This document shows positions 36,220 to 46,842 of a stretch of DNA of 64,000 nt, in pieces; within the stretch, counting starts at the first letter, position 1, and every line of letters begins with the position of its first letter. The translations under genes and the position numbers were made by a program. The DNA comes from Diaporthe sp. PMI_573 (lineage: Eukaryota > Ascomycota > Sordariomycetes > Diaporthales > Diaporthaceae). The notes under the pieces are model-generated. The model was not told the DNA's origin. It searched no databases and saw only the letters and a program-made list of their open reading frames with translations. The stretch spans positions 1,612,001 through 1,676,000 of the forward strand of contig JAJTUP010000002.1 of assembly GCA_021399435.1 (NCBI GenBank). Reading direction: 5' to 3'.

Positions 36220-37757
36220 TCACAACTTTGCACCCATCGAACCCAACCACGCCTCTGTCTCATCAACACCCAAGGCGGCAGTCATCATCATCTTCCCAAA
36301 CGCCTCCACGTCGCTCGGCCCAGCATCCATCATCGTGCTCCGGATCGTACCCCTTCGTACGACGTGATGCTTCCTATCACGCCAAGCAGCCGCGAAGTCG
36401 AGCGCGTCCCGTGCCCCCCAGAGGTGCGCCGACAGCGTCCAGCACTGTCGCCTAAGTTCCTCGTCGCCCCAGCGGTGGACCAGCGGCTGCCCCGTGAGCA
36501 TCTTCCAGACGTGCACGAAGAACGACGCGACGAGGAAAGTGCGCCGCGCGGACTCCTGGTACACCCACGCCCTCCAGAACTGCCACGAGGGATGTATGGC
36601 CAAGGAAAAGCCTTCGGCAGCGCCCGTGATAGTGGTCGGGCCGCTGCTGTCGGACCCGCTCGCGACATCCCATGATACGTGCTCGTGGAGGGCGTGGATC
36701 GAGGACTCCAGCTCACAGAAGGTTGCGTCGGCTGATGACCTGGCCAGCACGTCGCCGTCGAAAAAGCGGATGGCCTGGTAGAGGAGCAGGGCTTGGGTGC
36801 GTGCCAGGGCGTCGAGGGGCCCAGGTTGTGGGTCGGAGTTCAGAAGGTCGTCCACTTTGGTTTCTATGCAGCGCATGATGACGCGTGAGTTGACTGCGTT
36901 CTTAGATGCGTGCAACGCGCACGCGGAAACGGCTTCTGAGGGTCGTATTAGTCAGACCATGTTTCTTTAATTATTTTTAAACCGAAATTCGACAGGAATT
37001 CGAACTCGGAATGCATTTGCCCATATGGCAGCCCCAAGCACTAGTGATCCTTACCCTGGATCTCCCGAGGCATATTGTCCCTGTACAACAGTGAGTGACA
37101 CCACGGAGTCTGACTTTTCACAAGCATAGTCGAAGGCGCTGCTCTTATCCTGTCCACAGCGTACGAAAAGTTGGTTTCCAGAGCGGCGTGAAGACCTGCC
37201 AGTTCGAGCCGTCTCGAGGTAGCAGGGACTCCCGGTGGTGGCCTCACTGCAACGTCCTTTCCTAGCAGTGTGCTATCTGTAAAGTCAAAGAAAAGGTCCG
37301 GGCCCATATTTCCATGCCCAAGGATATCGCGGTCATCTAAGGCCAGTCCCAAGCTTGCGGCGTCGGCAGCCTCGGTAGACGGATCAAGCGCCTCTGCAGG
37401 GGCCCAGGGCAGCACTGGGTGGTGCAAACATGGCGACTTCCGAGAGGTCCATGGATGATCGATGGGCTCCGCATTGTGTCCAGGGGCGAGAAAATCTATG
37501 ACTGTGTCGTCTACAACAGAATCATCCGGAAGAAACTCTGGCCCAAGAGCCGTCAGTGTCGCGGGCGCCGGACTCGTCGGGGCAGCCCCAGACCGGACTG
37601 GTCGAGAGGGGTAACAGCAGGCAATTTTCCTCTGAGAGCATCGTGCGCAAGTCGGTTGCCTCTGGTCGCATCTTCGTTTTGCTTTGGAACAGGCATGGCA
37701 GGATTTGCGCCGCGGTGGAGGGTCTTCGCGCTCCAATTTCGACCGGGACGGGGGCAT
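36220..37757 (-). CDS. Zn2Cys6 (Gal4-type) transcription factor
   Basis: Minus-strand exons 37055-37757 and 36220-36935, separated by a 119-nt intron, join in frame to 472 residues. The DNA-binding cluster is near the N-terminus: Cys 20, 23, 30, 37, 40, 47 with spacing C-x2-C-x6-C-x6-C-x2-C-x6-C, preceded by PPPRRKS and containing KAKRRC. The second half is mainly helical and lacks the clear fungal_trans fingerprint. It resembles the C-terminal domain of many short regulators next to secondary-metabolism or catabolic genes (an ALARTQALLLYQAIRFFDGD helix and a WRAWVYQESARRT region). The start was placed at the ATG at 37757. The factor should act in the nucleus; targets are unknown, and no cluster is obvious beside it. 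Confidence 0.87.
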
Positions 37758-38390
37758 ATTCAAGGACGTCGTCGAGTTAAGCTCAAGATCGCGGCTGGAG
37801 GCCCACGCTTGTGGGGGAATTGTGGAGGTCCTTGTGTTAGCCCGTCAGCCCCAGCCGTCCACCATCTTCCGTCTTAGTTGAGAGGGAAGAAGGGCACAGG
37901 TAAGTCCACTGAAGAGCCAGGCACGATTGGAACAATTAGGTTCAATTTGCAGCACTCGGATCGCTCCGCATTTCATAGAGCATTATTCAGGCGGCATCAT
38001 GTATTTTTCTGATCCCACATCTTAGCAGGATCATTGGTCCATCTTGCACACACTACCTCCAACAAGCCAGGCGGGCGCATATCTAGCCGGATCTAGATCC
38101 AACAAGGTTGAACCAGCTCTATCCGTCAGAACCAAGGTGGATCATCGCAGGCACCTCCACAAAGCCGACAAAGAGCCCAGTCGACGCGACTCACATCGAA
38201 GTAATTCTATGGCATGGGCGCTGACCCCCAAAGTTGTCATCAATTGTCGGTGGACGTCGCATCATCACAGGAGCACTCGTGTACGAGTAGGACGGCATAC
38301 TCCTGATATCTGTTTGTTGCCGTTCAGTGTGCATCCACTGGGTCCACATTGCTACACCGCTTGTGCATACTGCCCACTGCTGGGACCCAT
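37758..38390. other. Intergenic, no gene seen
   Basis: About 630 bp upstream of the Zn2Cys6 gene and downstream of the zinc-knuckle gene, both minus strand. Confidence 0.6.
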
Positions 38391-40673
38391 TTAGTTCCGT
38401 CCGCCGCCACGCCGACCGCTTCTACCCAGGCTGCTGAAGCCCCCTCGTCCCCGTGTGCTGTTAGCACCTCGTGCTTGAAACTCCGGGGGCCGCCAGCCGT
38501 TGTTGCCAGGCGGTGGCCCAGGCGGCAGCGGTGGCTGCTGCTGCTGAGAGTTCTTTCCGCTCTTCTTATTGTTCTTCTTGCCCTTCTTAGAAGCCTGCGG
38601 AGCAGGGGCAGGGGGTGCGGCCTGGGGTTTGGGAGGAAGAGAGGCTGGCACATTTGCCCCACGTTGCTTTCGCCGCTTATTCGGATATGATGAGTCCTGC
38701 TGGGCACCACCGCCATTCTGAGCCGAAGGGCCGGTCGACCCCCCAAAGTTGATGTTCGATGTTATCTGAATCTGACCTGGGCGTCGGGGTCCACTAGCAG
38801 GTGCTCTGAGAAATCCTTGGCCAGCGACTTCCTCATCGCCGCTGTCTTCGAAAATGATATGTGACTGTGGCTTGATACTCCGGCCAGGAATGACAGGGGC
38901 CGAATCTGTTTGTGGTTCTGGCAGGGAGTTTTGGTACGCGATGGCTTCCTCTGAACTCGCGGGATCGATATACAGAGATGCTCCCGCGTTGCTCCACGTC
39001 GCGCTAGGGGGCAATTTGGGATCGGCAAGACCGCAGTCCGCGCCAAAGTGGCCTTCTGCCCCGCAACAGTAGCAAAAAATAGGAACAGACCTGACCTGCT
39101 TAATGTGGCCTATCCGTGGTCGATAGGTTTCCCAAATCTCTGGACATTGCTCCTCCTGGTGGTCTTGGGCCTGACAAAAAGCACATTCCATAAAGCCTTC
39201 GCCTGCAGCCATTGCAAGTTTCTCTTTGCATGAGGCTTTTGTATGGCCAAGCTGCTTGCACTTTGTGCATCTCTGGCGAGACGGACACGAATAGGAAAAG
39301 TGGCCTTGCTGGCAAAAACTGCAGGTTATCTCTGGACAATTCGGTGTGTTGTGACCATGAGAGGCGCAAGTGAGGCAAAAGACAGCGTCATCTGGAACAC
39401 CTGGAAAATAGCGATGGCGTTGCTCAAGTTCGTCTTCCGTCGGAGGAACTGTCTCACTTTCGGCCTTCGTTTGATCCGGAACCATTTCACTGGCCTCCCG
39501 ATCCTTGTCAATCTCATCGTCGCCGTCGTCCTCGTCGATTGGGACATCCTCTTCAGCGATAGAGGGCGACTGCTGAGAAGCAGCGAGCTCGGAGGGTGGA
39601 GGCAGAGGAACACCAGGAAGAGAAGGTCCGGAGGATGCTACAGAAGACTTCCGATCAGAAGAGCCTGCCGATTTTCCCGTGTCACTGTCTTGTGCCTCCG
39701 CCTTCTTGGCAGAACTTCTCGTTTGTCTCGTGGGCGGCTGCTTCGGCTGCTCCGGTGGTTGGTTGTTTTCTTGCTCGATCATTTCCTGGGCCCGTTCCTT
39801 GGCCTCTTTCTTTCCACGTTTTCCTTCTTGCGGCGAATCCATCCATCCTTTTGCAACCTGTTTCACCAGGCTACGTTTGGAGGTACGATGCAGATGCGCA
39901 TTAGAGACTGAGCCCAGAGTCGGATTGACGCCAGGCAGTGATTCTCTCAGTGTCTGAAGATACACCTTCGCCAAAAATTTGTGTCCAAGGCCGACCTCGT
40001 CTACGTTCCCCTGGTTTCTAGAGACAAAATCTGTAGACCTATGGAGAATGTTAATCATGTGTAGTAAGAGAAACAGAGCTGGCAATAAGCGTGTTGTGTG
40101 AACATACCACTGAGAAAACATCGATTTGAAGATCTCGTCCCAGGTTTCGCCCTGAAAGTCGGCTTTGAACGGAGGCAATTCCCAAGTTCGCTCGTGCTCC
40201 TTGACTGGAGGCAGGACGGTGGTCTCACCCGCTTTGACAGCAGCGACCAGTCCGCCGCGGACGTCTGGGGCCAGTTGGCCAGGAGAAGGAGAAGGAGAAA
40301 GCTCCGCAGGAGCACTCATGAGTTTGGGGGAAGGTTTCGCAGCCTTCAGCTTGGACGACTTGGACGAAGATCCAAAAGAGGTGCGGAGCTGGGTGGTAAC
40401 GCCGCTGTTCCAAGTCTGGCTTGCGTGCTTTGATGAAGCGCTTGCCTTAGACTCCGAGTCAGAATGAACATCTCCCTCGTCAACGCCATCCGATGCCTCC
40501 GCCTCCATTTGGTCGTTTCTGGCCTTCTTGCGAGGAGAGTCAGCGGCGTTATTGTCGGCTCGCCTTTTGTGGGTTGTGTCATCAGCGCCATCCAACGATG
40601 AAGCGGCGACGGCTGGCGTGCTTTCGATCTCGGCTGCCGTGACGGCAGCATCATCTGCAGTTTGGTCTGCCAT
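38391..40673 (-). CDS. CCHC zinc-knuckle protein, Air1/Air2-like
   Basis: Minus-strand exons 40108-40673 and 38391-40038, with a 69-nt intron, give 737 residues. Because the intron length is a multiple of three and stop-free, the unspliced frame also stays open; I prefer the splice because it has GTATGT and CATAG ends and removes a hydrophobic stretch foreign to this acidic protein. The first 190 residues are low-complexity and acidic, and a Lys/Ser-rich and acidic linker follows. Five CCHC knuckles are packed around residues 450-560 (CLTCASHGHNTPNC, CSFCQQGHFSYSC, CTKCKQLGHTKASC, CAFCQAQDHQEEQC, CYCCGAEGHFGADC). The C-terminus is Gly/Arg/Pro/Gln-rich with RGRGG. Air1/2 supply RNA binding to the nuclear TRAMP polyadenylation complex; that role is inferred from knuckle arrangement only. 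Confidence 0.8.
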   Translation of the reverse strand: MADQTADDAAVTAAEIESTPAVAASSLDGADDTTHKRRADNNAADSPRKKARNDQMEAEASDGVDEGDVHSDSESKASASSKHASQTWNSGVTTQLRTSFGSSSKSSKLKAAKPSPKLMSAPAELSPSPSPGQLAPDVRGGLVAAVKAGETTVLPPVKEHERTWELPPFKADFQGETWDEIFKSMFSQWYVHTTRLLPALFLLLHMINILHRSTDFVSRNQGNVDEVGLGHKFLAKVYLQTLRESLPGVNPTLGSVSNAHLHRTSKRSLVKQVAKGWMDSPQEGKRGKKEAKERAQEMIEQENNQPPEQPKQPPTRQTRSSAKKAEAQDSDTGKSAGSSDRKSSVASSGPSLPGVPLPPPSELAASQQSPSIAEEDVPIDEDDGDDEIDKDREASEMVPDQTKAESETVPPTEDELEQRHRYFPGVPDDAVFCLTCASHGHNTPNCPEITCSFCQQGHFSYSCPSRQRCTKCKQLGHTKASCKEKLAMAAGEGFMECAFCQAQDHQEEQCPEIWETYRPRIGHIKQVRSVPIFCYCCGAEGHFGADCGLADPKLPPSATWSNAGASLYIDPASSEEAIAYQNSLPEPQTDSAPVIPGRSIKPQSHIIFEDSGDEEVAGQGFLRAPASGPRRPGQIQITSNINFGGSTGPSAQNGGGAQQDSSYPNKRRKQRGANVPASLPPKPQAAPPAPAPQASKKGKKNNKKSGKNSQQQQPPLPPGPPPGNNGWRPPEFQARGANSTRGRGGFSSLGRSGRRGGGRN

Positions 40674-42641
40674 GGTCCACTCTGTTCGACTTTAGACCGG
40701 CTGGAGGCAAATTGTCATGCGCCAATGGACCATCATCCGCGTGGGGTGGCTGATTCTCAACTTGCTTCCTTCGTTGCAGGGTATCCGACGGTCTAGATGA
40801 GCCCCAGCACTCTCTGCTGTTGATTGCCAGTGAATGCCGGTGAGTAGTTGCTTGGTCTCTGCTTTGGCTTGGCAGATGGGGATGACAGGAGTGAGGTATG
40901 GGCTGACGTCGAAAGGTGACTTGAGCTCAGAGTGGCTCGGGCGCGCAAGGGTGTGGCGATGACTGCCCTGACGGTAAGGCGATGAGATGGGATACGTACG
41001 ACTCGGCCGTAAAGTCGTCCCAAGTCTTTAGGTACGTGTCTCTTTACGAGTCGCGTCCCCCGGCCAATGTTTTCTTGGACGACGAGAACCTCGAGTGAAT
41101 CTCACCTGGGTCGGTTTTGCTGCAGTGATTTGATATGTTGCCAGTTGAACGGCCGTACATGAAGTGCCAGGATGGCAAGGTCAAAATTCTGCCGTCAAAG
41201 AGAGCAAGTGGTGTGTGCGCTGGGCGTGTGTGTGTGCCTGCCGAGATCCGTTTTCGTGCCCCTTGGCTGCAATTCAGTCCCCTAAGTGAGCGAGCTCAAG
41301 CTCCAGGACGGCCGTCGCGTCAGGGTTATTAGTGGGTGGGGTCGAAGATACCTGGCCTCCTACCACTTTACCGGGCTCGCTAAAAGTACCGTCAAACCTG
41401 CAGCGTAACATCGATAGAAACCCGGGCTCCGCAAAAAAGGAGGCGACAACCACCGTGTCGGGCCCTGCGCTGCTCAGTGCTGGCCCCGTCATTTGGCAGA
41501 CTGGGGGCGAGCCCGGATTTGGACTGGCCCGAACTGGAACCAGATTGCCCAGGCCGACCGGCCGACCGAACAAGCAAAGCACAGCAGCACAGCATAACCT
41601 GGGCAAGACAGGTCTAGACAACTGACAACTCCAACAGGGACCCTTTTCTTTTTGCCCTGCATTCTCCAAGGTTGGACATATCTATCATCAATCCATCCCT
41701 CCATTTCACCCACTCTCCCACCGCCGACTCTGGCTTTTCTCGTCACAAGGGACAGACCAAGCCAGGAACAGTACATACCTTTCACCACCACCGCCACCAC
41801 CGCCGCCACCACCACAGCCATACGCATATCTGCACAGCACACTGTTCGCTGCTGCTTGCCATCACCGCGGCTGGTTTCTAATTTCTCTTCTCGTCCATCG
41901 CTATTGTGTAGGTCCTCCTCCTTCCCCGCCCTTCTCTGTGCCTGCTGTGCCTGCTGTGCCTGCTGTGCCTGCTGTGCCACAGGTCGGTCTGGTGGAACCG
42001 GGCGTCTCGGCCACGATCCATCGACGGGACACCTGGACCTTTGGCTGTGCTCTGTCACCCGGCTCCCACACACAACACACGCACCGACGCGCACGAGGGC
42101 AACGCCTCGGGTACCAGAGCAACCAATAGCCCACAGTCCAGCTGGACTTTGGTACTCCCAAGCAAGACCTCTGCTTCAGCGATTCGAGACAGCCCTTCGA
42201 GACAGCAGCCGTTCCCTCCGTTCAGCTCGCTTGCCTCTGGAACATGACGGCAGTCCGCTGACCTTAGCTTCCACTCAGTAGCCATCTTTCTTAAATCGAT
42301 ATCATTTCGCAGCCACGACACTCAATTGGTACTCGTGTACCATCGCCCGAAACCGCTCTCAACCGAAGCTCCGTACAAAGACCGACCAGCTCGACCCGTG
42401 CGGTAGGCACAGCCCTCTCTCGGACGACCACCGGGAACACGTCCACACTCCACTGGATCTCCACGTCCTGCCAGAACTGCTCGTGCTGTCTGAACTGCCC
42501 GTCCGACCTCTCGGCCGGACAACTTAGCGACTTCCCACAATTCCCGACAACACCGGCAAGCTGTCTTCCCCAATCCTCCTGCAGCGGACCGTCTCCTACG
42601 ACACGGGGACCAATCCGCCGCGTCGGGGGAGTGTGTACAAA
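40674..42641. other. Divergent promoter region of the zinc-knuckle and ORMDL genes
   Basis: Nearly 2 kb. The half nearest the ORMDL gene is rich in short pyrimidine and CCACCN repeats, with a 9-bp tandem repeat at 41936-41978. The frames here are biased low-complexity translations and I do not support any as genes. Confidence 0.55.
41936..41978. repeat. Tandem CCTGCTGTG repeat, 4.5 copies
   Basis: Four perfect copies (41941-41976) plus a partial copy before them. Lies about 660 bp upstream of the ORMDL start codon. Confidence 0.9.
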
Positions 42642-43370
42642 ATGGCGGAAACAAACACGGCCCGTAGGAGAAGGTCTAGTAGCATCCTCCAAGTCTACCA
42701 CGAGCCCCCTGAGACCGTCGAGCAGCTCAGCGACCGCGCGGCACTCCCAAATGGAAACGCGAACTGGGTCAACGCCAAAGGTGAGTGGGTGCTGTGCCGG
42801 ATGCAGAAGACGGCGGGGGACCCTGAGCTTGGTGGCCACTGAGGCTGACATCTGCTTATTATTCGCATGCGAACAGGAGCATGGACGATTCACCTCATCC
42901 TCATCATGTGTCTCAAGATCTTCTACGATATCATGCCGGGCGTGTCGCAGGAGACATCCTGGACGTTGACGAACATCTCGTACATGGCTGGATCATACCT
43001 CATGTTCCACTACGTTCGAGGGGTGCCTTTTGAATTTAATGCCGGGGCATACGACAACCTGAACATGTGGGAACAAATCGACGACGGAGCCCAATACACA
43101 CCCGCCAAGAAATTCTTGCTCAGCGTGCCTATCGTGTTGTTCCTCTTGAGCACACACTACACGCATTATGATTTGGCATACTTCACGATCAACTTCCTCG
43201 CAGTCCTCGCGGTCGTTATTCCGAAGCTACCATTTGTATGCCCACCCCCCCCCTCCTTTCAACCAGGCCTGGAGCGGGCATGGTTCTTGTGGTGAATCAA
43301 ACTGACATGCGCCACACAGAGTCATCGAATGCGATTTGGGCTCTTTTCAGGTGTGCCCGAGGAAGCGTAG
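42642..43370 (+). CDS. ORM1: ORMDL-family regulator of serine palmitoyltransferase (Orm1/2 homologue)
   Basis: Exons 42642-42780, 42877-43235 and 43320-43370 join in frame to 182 residues, a normal length. Conservation is very high: ETNTARRRRSSSILQVYHEP near the N-terminus, NANWVNAKGAWTIH across splice 1, FHYVRGVPFEFNAGAYDNL, WEQIDDG, and STHYTHYDLAYFTINFLAVL before VIPKLPF. The third exon supplies the invariant ending (SHRMRFGLFSGVPEEA). Four helices in the ER membrane are expected. ORMDL proteins bind and restrain serine palmitoyltransferase, the first enzyme of sphingolipid synthesis. In yeast, phosphorylation of N-terminal serines relieves this brake; the RRRRSSS cluster here could serve the same purpose (inference). 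Intron 2 starts with GTATGC followed by a C-rich run. Confidence 0.95.
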
Positions 43371-44391
43371 GGCTTTTCTGTTATCGAAATCAGGCGTTTG
43401 GCTTTGCAGCACTTGCAAATTGGAGTTCGGTGGAGTTGAGGTAGAGGGCAAACGGGAAGCGACGGGTCTATGAGGCCTCAAAAGTGAAACACGCCGGTCT
43501 TGCACAAAAGAACTGATGTTTACAGGAAACCGAGCATATATTGCAAGGCAAATGTTTTCGCACAAGGGCTGGCCTGCAGAACCGTCTCGACATCCGTCTT
43601 CGAGGTATCAGGCTTCAAAGAACATAAGTGGTTGGTTGTCGGGGCATTTTTTGTGGGAAGTCTCCCACATATTCTGTCCAGTCCTATCGTCCGAGTGTCT
43701 CCTAGAGTATTTCTTCTCAATCAATCCAACCAGCAAGCCACCAGATTGGAGTAGGTATCCACTTGACAATGCGTATGAAAAGGCCTTTCCACACCAAATA
43801 GCTTGAATGTATGACATCGAATAGGACGCCCCTTGCCTACCATTTGCATCTGTCCAGGCACTTGCCTTTGAACGTGTATTGTTCCTGCATAAGGGTTGTA
43901 TGGTTTTGGGAGGGAGGAGCGCCCGCGGATATTTCCGGTCGCTCACAAGAGTCTGTGCAAGCAGCTGGACGCATCCAATACCGTGTGGGTTCCGAAGCAA
44001 GGGGTCTTATTCGAAGAGCGCCCCACCGTGCGAGTATATCGAAGCCCCGTCTGGTCAATCTTGGAAGTGTCCTCGAGCGACACAGGTTTGTTCTCTCTTG
44101 ATCGTGCATTGCATGGGCGTGAGGCACGATAGATGGGAGATGCTTGAGCTTGGTTTTGGCATCGCTTCTGTCTGACGGTGAATCTCAACAGAATGGCACG
44201 AGCGTCCCATGGGCCACCGCCTTGGGAGTCAACAAAGATATCGTCTCGCTGTCCCAGTTGTGGAAATCTAGAATCCTTCTCTTCATGCATCACTCTCGCC
44301 GAATATCGCCCATCACACCAGTTGTCATTACTGATTTTGATAACAAGATACAATTTATACACTCGCTTCCAACTTGCAACTGCTAGCCAAC
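43371..44391. other. Intergenic, no gene seen
   Basis: About 1 kb between the ORMDL gene and the repeat-protein locus. Several short frames on both strands, none with domain features. Confidence 0.55.
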
Positions 44392-44995
44392 ATGAAATCT
44401 TCCACCATCCTTCCCGTTGCTGCACTCGGCAGTCTGGGTCAGGCCGTATGGCCTTCACCCTTGAGCGCCTCCAAACCCACCCACGACACATAGTCTCTCC
44501 TACCATGCACCACTCGAGACCATCTCGCCACCCAGTGTCCCTTCGGCACAGACTTTTTTATCTTCCCATCAATCCATCGGGGCCCATAATCCCTCCAACC
44601 TGCCAACCGAGCATAGTCTCTCTACACATCAACCGGGTGCGACAATCTCTCTTCCCAGCCTCCCAACAGCGTACACATCCTCTTCTCATCAAGTTCCAGT
44701 GTACCACACGCTCCCCAGCCCGCCGATGGCGAACAGTCCCTCCTCCCACAAATCCGTTGTGGCCTACTCTCACTCCAGCCTCTCTCAGGCACACAACTTT
44801 TCTTCACATCCAATCGCTACGGTCACCAATTTAGTCGCAATAGTCTCAGCAGGAATTATAATAACAGACAGCGATTCATTGAATGAACAGCCATTTTCTC
44901 TAACCCTGCTACAAGTTTCGGAGACTATTGCAAATCCTTCAAAATTCGAGGCTGGTTTGGGCGTGGCCAGCGTCAGGGTGGTGGAGGAAGGCTGA
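44392..44995 (+). pseudogene. Signal-peptide plus 20-residue-repeat protein gene with a frame break
   Basis: The ATG at 44392 opens a clear signal peptide (MKSSTILPVAALGSLGQA) but stops at 44491-44493. A second frame, open from 44465 to 44995, encodes about five and a half imperfect repeats of 20 residues. They are rich in Ser, Pro and His and each ends in a form of SSHQ (LSSHQ, LSTHQ, SSSHQ, PSSHK, FSSHP), after an LPSLPTA-like core. The repeat already begins inside the overlap, so a single-base frameshift between about 44446 and 44490 joins signal and repeats most simply. Introns with GTATGG donor and acceptors at 44518 or 44551 would also join the frames but would delete one or more repeat units. 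After the repeats comes a 60-residue non-repetitive tail with a VAIVSAGIIIT segment. I know no matching family. Confidence 0.42.
44465..44812 (+). repeat. Imperfect 60-bp tandem repeat array
   Basis: Units of 60 bp (one of 54-60) stay in register in one frame. They diverge in DNA but conserve HS-L-S-HQ and LPSLPTA-type residues, so the repeats appear to have been kept in frame by selection. Confidence 0.6.
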
Positions 44996-45379
44996 TTACT
45001 TAAGCAAAGCCAACCGTCGATGTCGAGAAAGTGACCGCAATACCGCGACCCCCCATCCTGCCCCGTCAGTATGAACGTGGTTCATGATGTCAATGACGCA
45101 CGTCAATTCGTTTGTGACAGGAATATGAGTTGCCCGAATGCTTCTTCATCTGGGATAGGTGAACGAGGAGCAGCGAGCCGTGCCACGCCCAATCCCCACC
45201 GCGTCTCTGTTGCTTGACAAGCAGGCAAGTCGCATCAGCAGCTCTGCCCTGGACGTCGTGACCACACTTGGTGGACTCTTCAAGGAGACCCACATTGTAT
45301 CTTGAGCTCAGTGAGGATTAATGGGATATTGGTTATCGCCTTCCTTCATGAGAGAAAACCTACAACATCTTCCGCAACC
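44996..45379. other. Intergenic, no gene seen
   Basis: About 380 bp upstream of the next plus-strand gene. Nothing recognisable. Confidence 0.6.
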
Positions 45380-46503
45380 ATGGCTCCACCATCTGTGAGT
45401 CTGATCCACAAGGGAAAACGTGCACAGGACGACGGGCAGTGCATGGGCTAAATCGAGTCCAGACACCAGCCCAATCGCGCTTCCTACCCCCCAAGAAGGG
45501 CCAACCATCTCAGACGACGAGCCAAGTACCTCTGTCTCTGCACAATGGCCCGCGCCAATTCGCCTCGACTCCGCGGTTCAACACTTCCGCAACGCCCCGG
45601 CCAGTCCCTCAGCATCAGCCACCTCCCTTCTCAACCCCGGCGCCACCTTCGGCCAGACCTCGACCCACTCTGTATGAGCCCTTGAGCGACGTGATCGACA
45701 CCTCTCCGATCTCCCCAGATGCGCCTGAAGATGGCGACGAGGGCCGCACCCGAGTAGATGAGTCCATAGACTTCGACTCGTCCTCGGCCTCCCGGTCACC
45801 GTCCCGTCACTTCCAGACGACCAGGCCAGCAAAGCGCCGCCGAGTCTCCCTGTCCCCGGAGATAGATCCCAGCCCTGAAGAAGTCCAACTCGATGTGCTG
45901 ATGGGGGATGACGAGCGGGTAGAGGTCGCAAGCTCGCCCACGTTTGATGACAGGACCGCCGTCCAATCATCTTTCGACCTTGAGGGGCTCACAGCGGACT
46001 CTGGGCCACCGTCGCCCCAGGCTCCAGACGAGCAAGCTCCTCGGAATCCAACATTCCGGAATGCACCGCGTTTCAAGGCAGCCGAAATTACTGCAGAAGT
46101 CCAGCAGCGACCACTGCCTGAGGCCTTCTCGCCCCAGCGCCGCGGCGCCAAGTACGTAGCCCGTGGCCTCGCCGCCGAAGTGCGCGACTGGCTGGTTCAG
46201 GTCAAGGGGGCCTCTGAGTATGACAGGCCAGCCGGGTCAAGCATTGATGTGGTCGTTAACGAAGCCATGTCCGCCCCCGGGATGCATTTTATTGCTGCTC
46301 GACAACTCGATACTGGATCTGAGGATGAGGACATACCTGGAAAGATGATACTTGCTGGTGATGGCCGCGTGACTGAACTCCGAGGGAGGAGCGCCGTTAG
46401 GACAGGCGGCATAGTCTCGATGTCTCAACCCATGTGGGATATCACCCTAGACGGCATAGGTCGATTCGCAGTGGCGTGTGATTGGGAGACGATGGGGAGC
46501 TGA
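45380..46503 (+). CDS. Conserved-looking protein of unknown function, disordered N-terminus
   Basis: A 15-nt first exon (45380-45394, MAPPS) is joined by a 68-nt GT-AG intron to 45463-46503, giving 351 residues. Residues 1-215 are Pro/Ser-rich with acidic patches and a KRRR basic cluster (possible nuclear signal), typical of disorder. The last 135 residues look folded: PRFKAAEI, then FSPQRRGAKYVARGLAAEVRD leading to WLVQVKG, SIDVVV, MILAGDGRV and a C-terminal WDITLDGIGRFAVACDW. The folded part alternates short strands, as in small beta-barrel (OB-like) proteins, but I do not recognise the family. Without the tiny first exon there is no good ATG at the front of the long exon, which is the main argument for the splice. 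Confidence 0.68.
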
Positions 46504-46842
46504 TCCCAGTTTCATCAAAGACTTGGCAAGCCTCTTCCGAGCCGTGAGGAAGGCCCGAATCTGCTGCCCTTGACCGTCGATCGGGCAACTCCAAGCAAGG
46601 GAAAGCAAGGGAAGGCACGGGTTGTTGTGGGTGGACAGCCGTCCCAAGTTCGTCGTCGTGAAAGGAGCACAATCGACGGGCGTCAACAGGATTACGCCAC
46701 CAAAACTGGTCGAGCCATAAACACTTGCCCATATGCACGAAACTTTACCGAATTCCAAGTCACCTACGCACCTAGAACATAATATCCACCATTCATGATT
46801 CACAGTTCTTGATCCACCGTTCTTGCTAAAAGAACTTCCAAA
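46504..46842. other. Intergenic, no gene seen
   Basis: About 340 bp between two plus-strand genes; contains their terminator and promoter. Confidence 0.6.
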
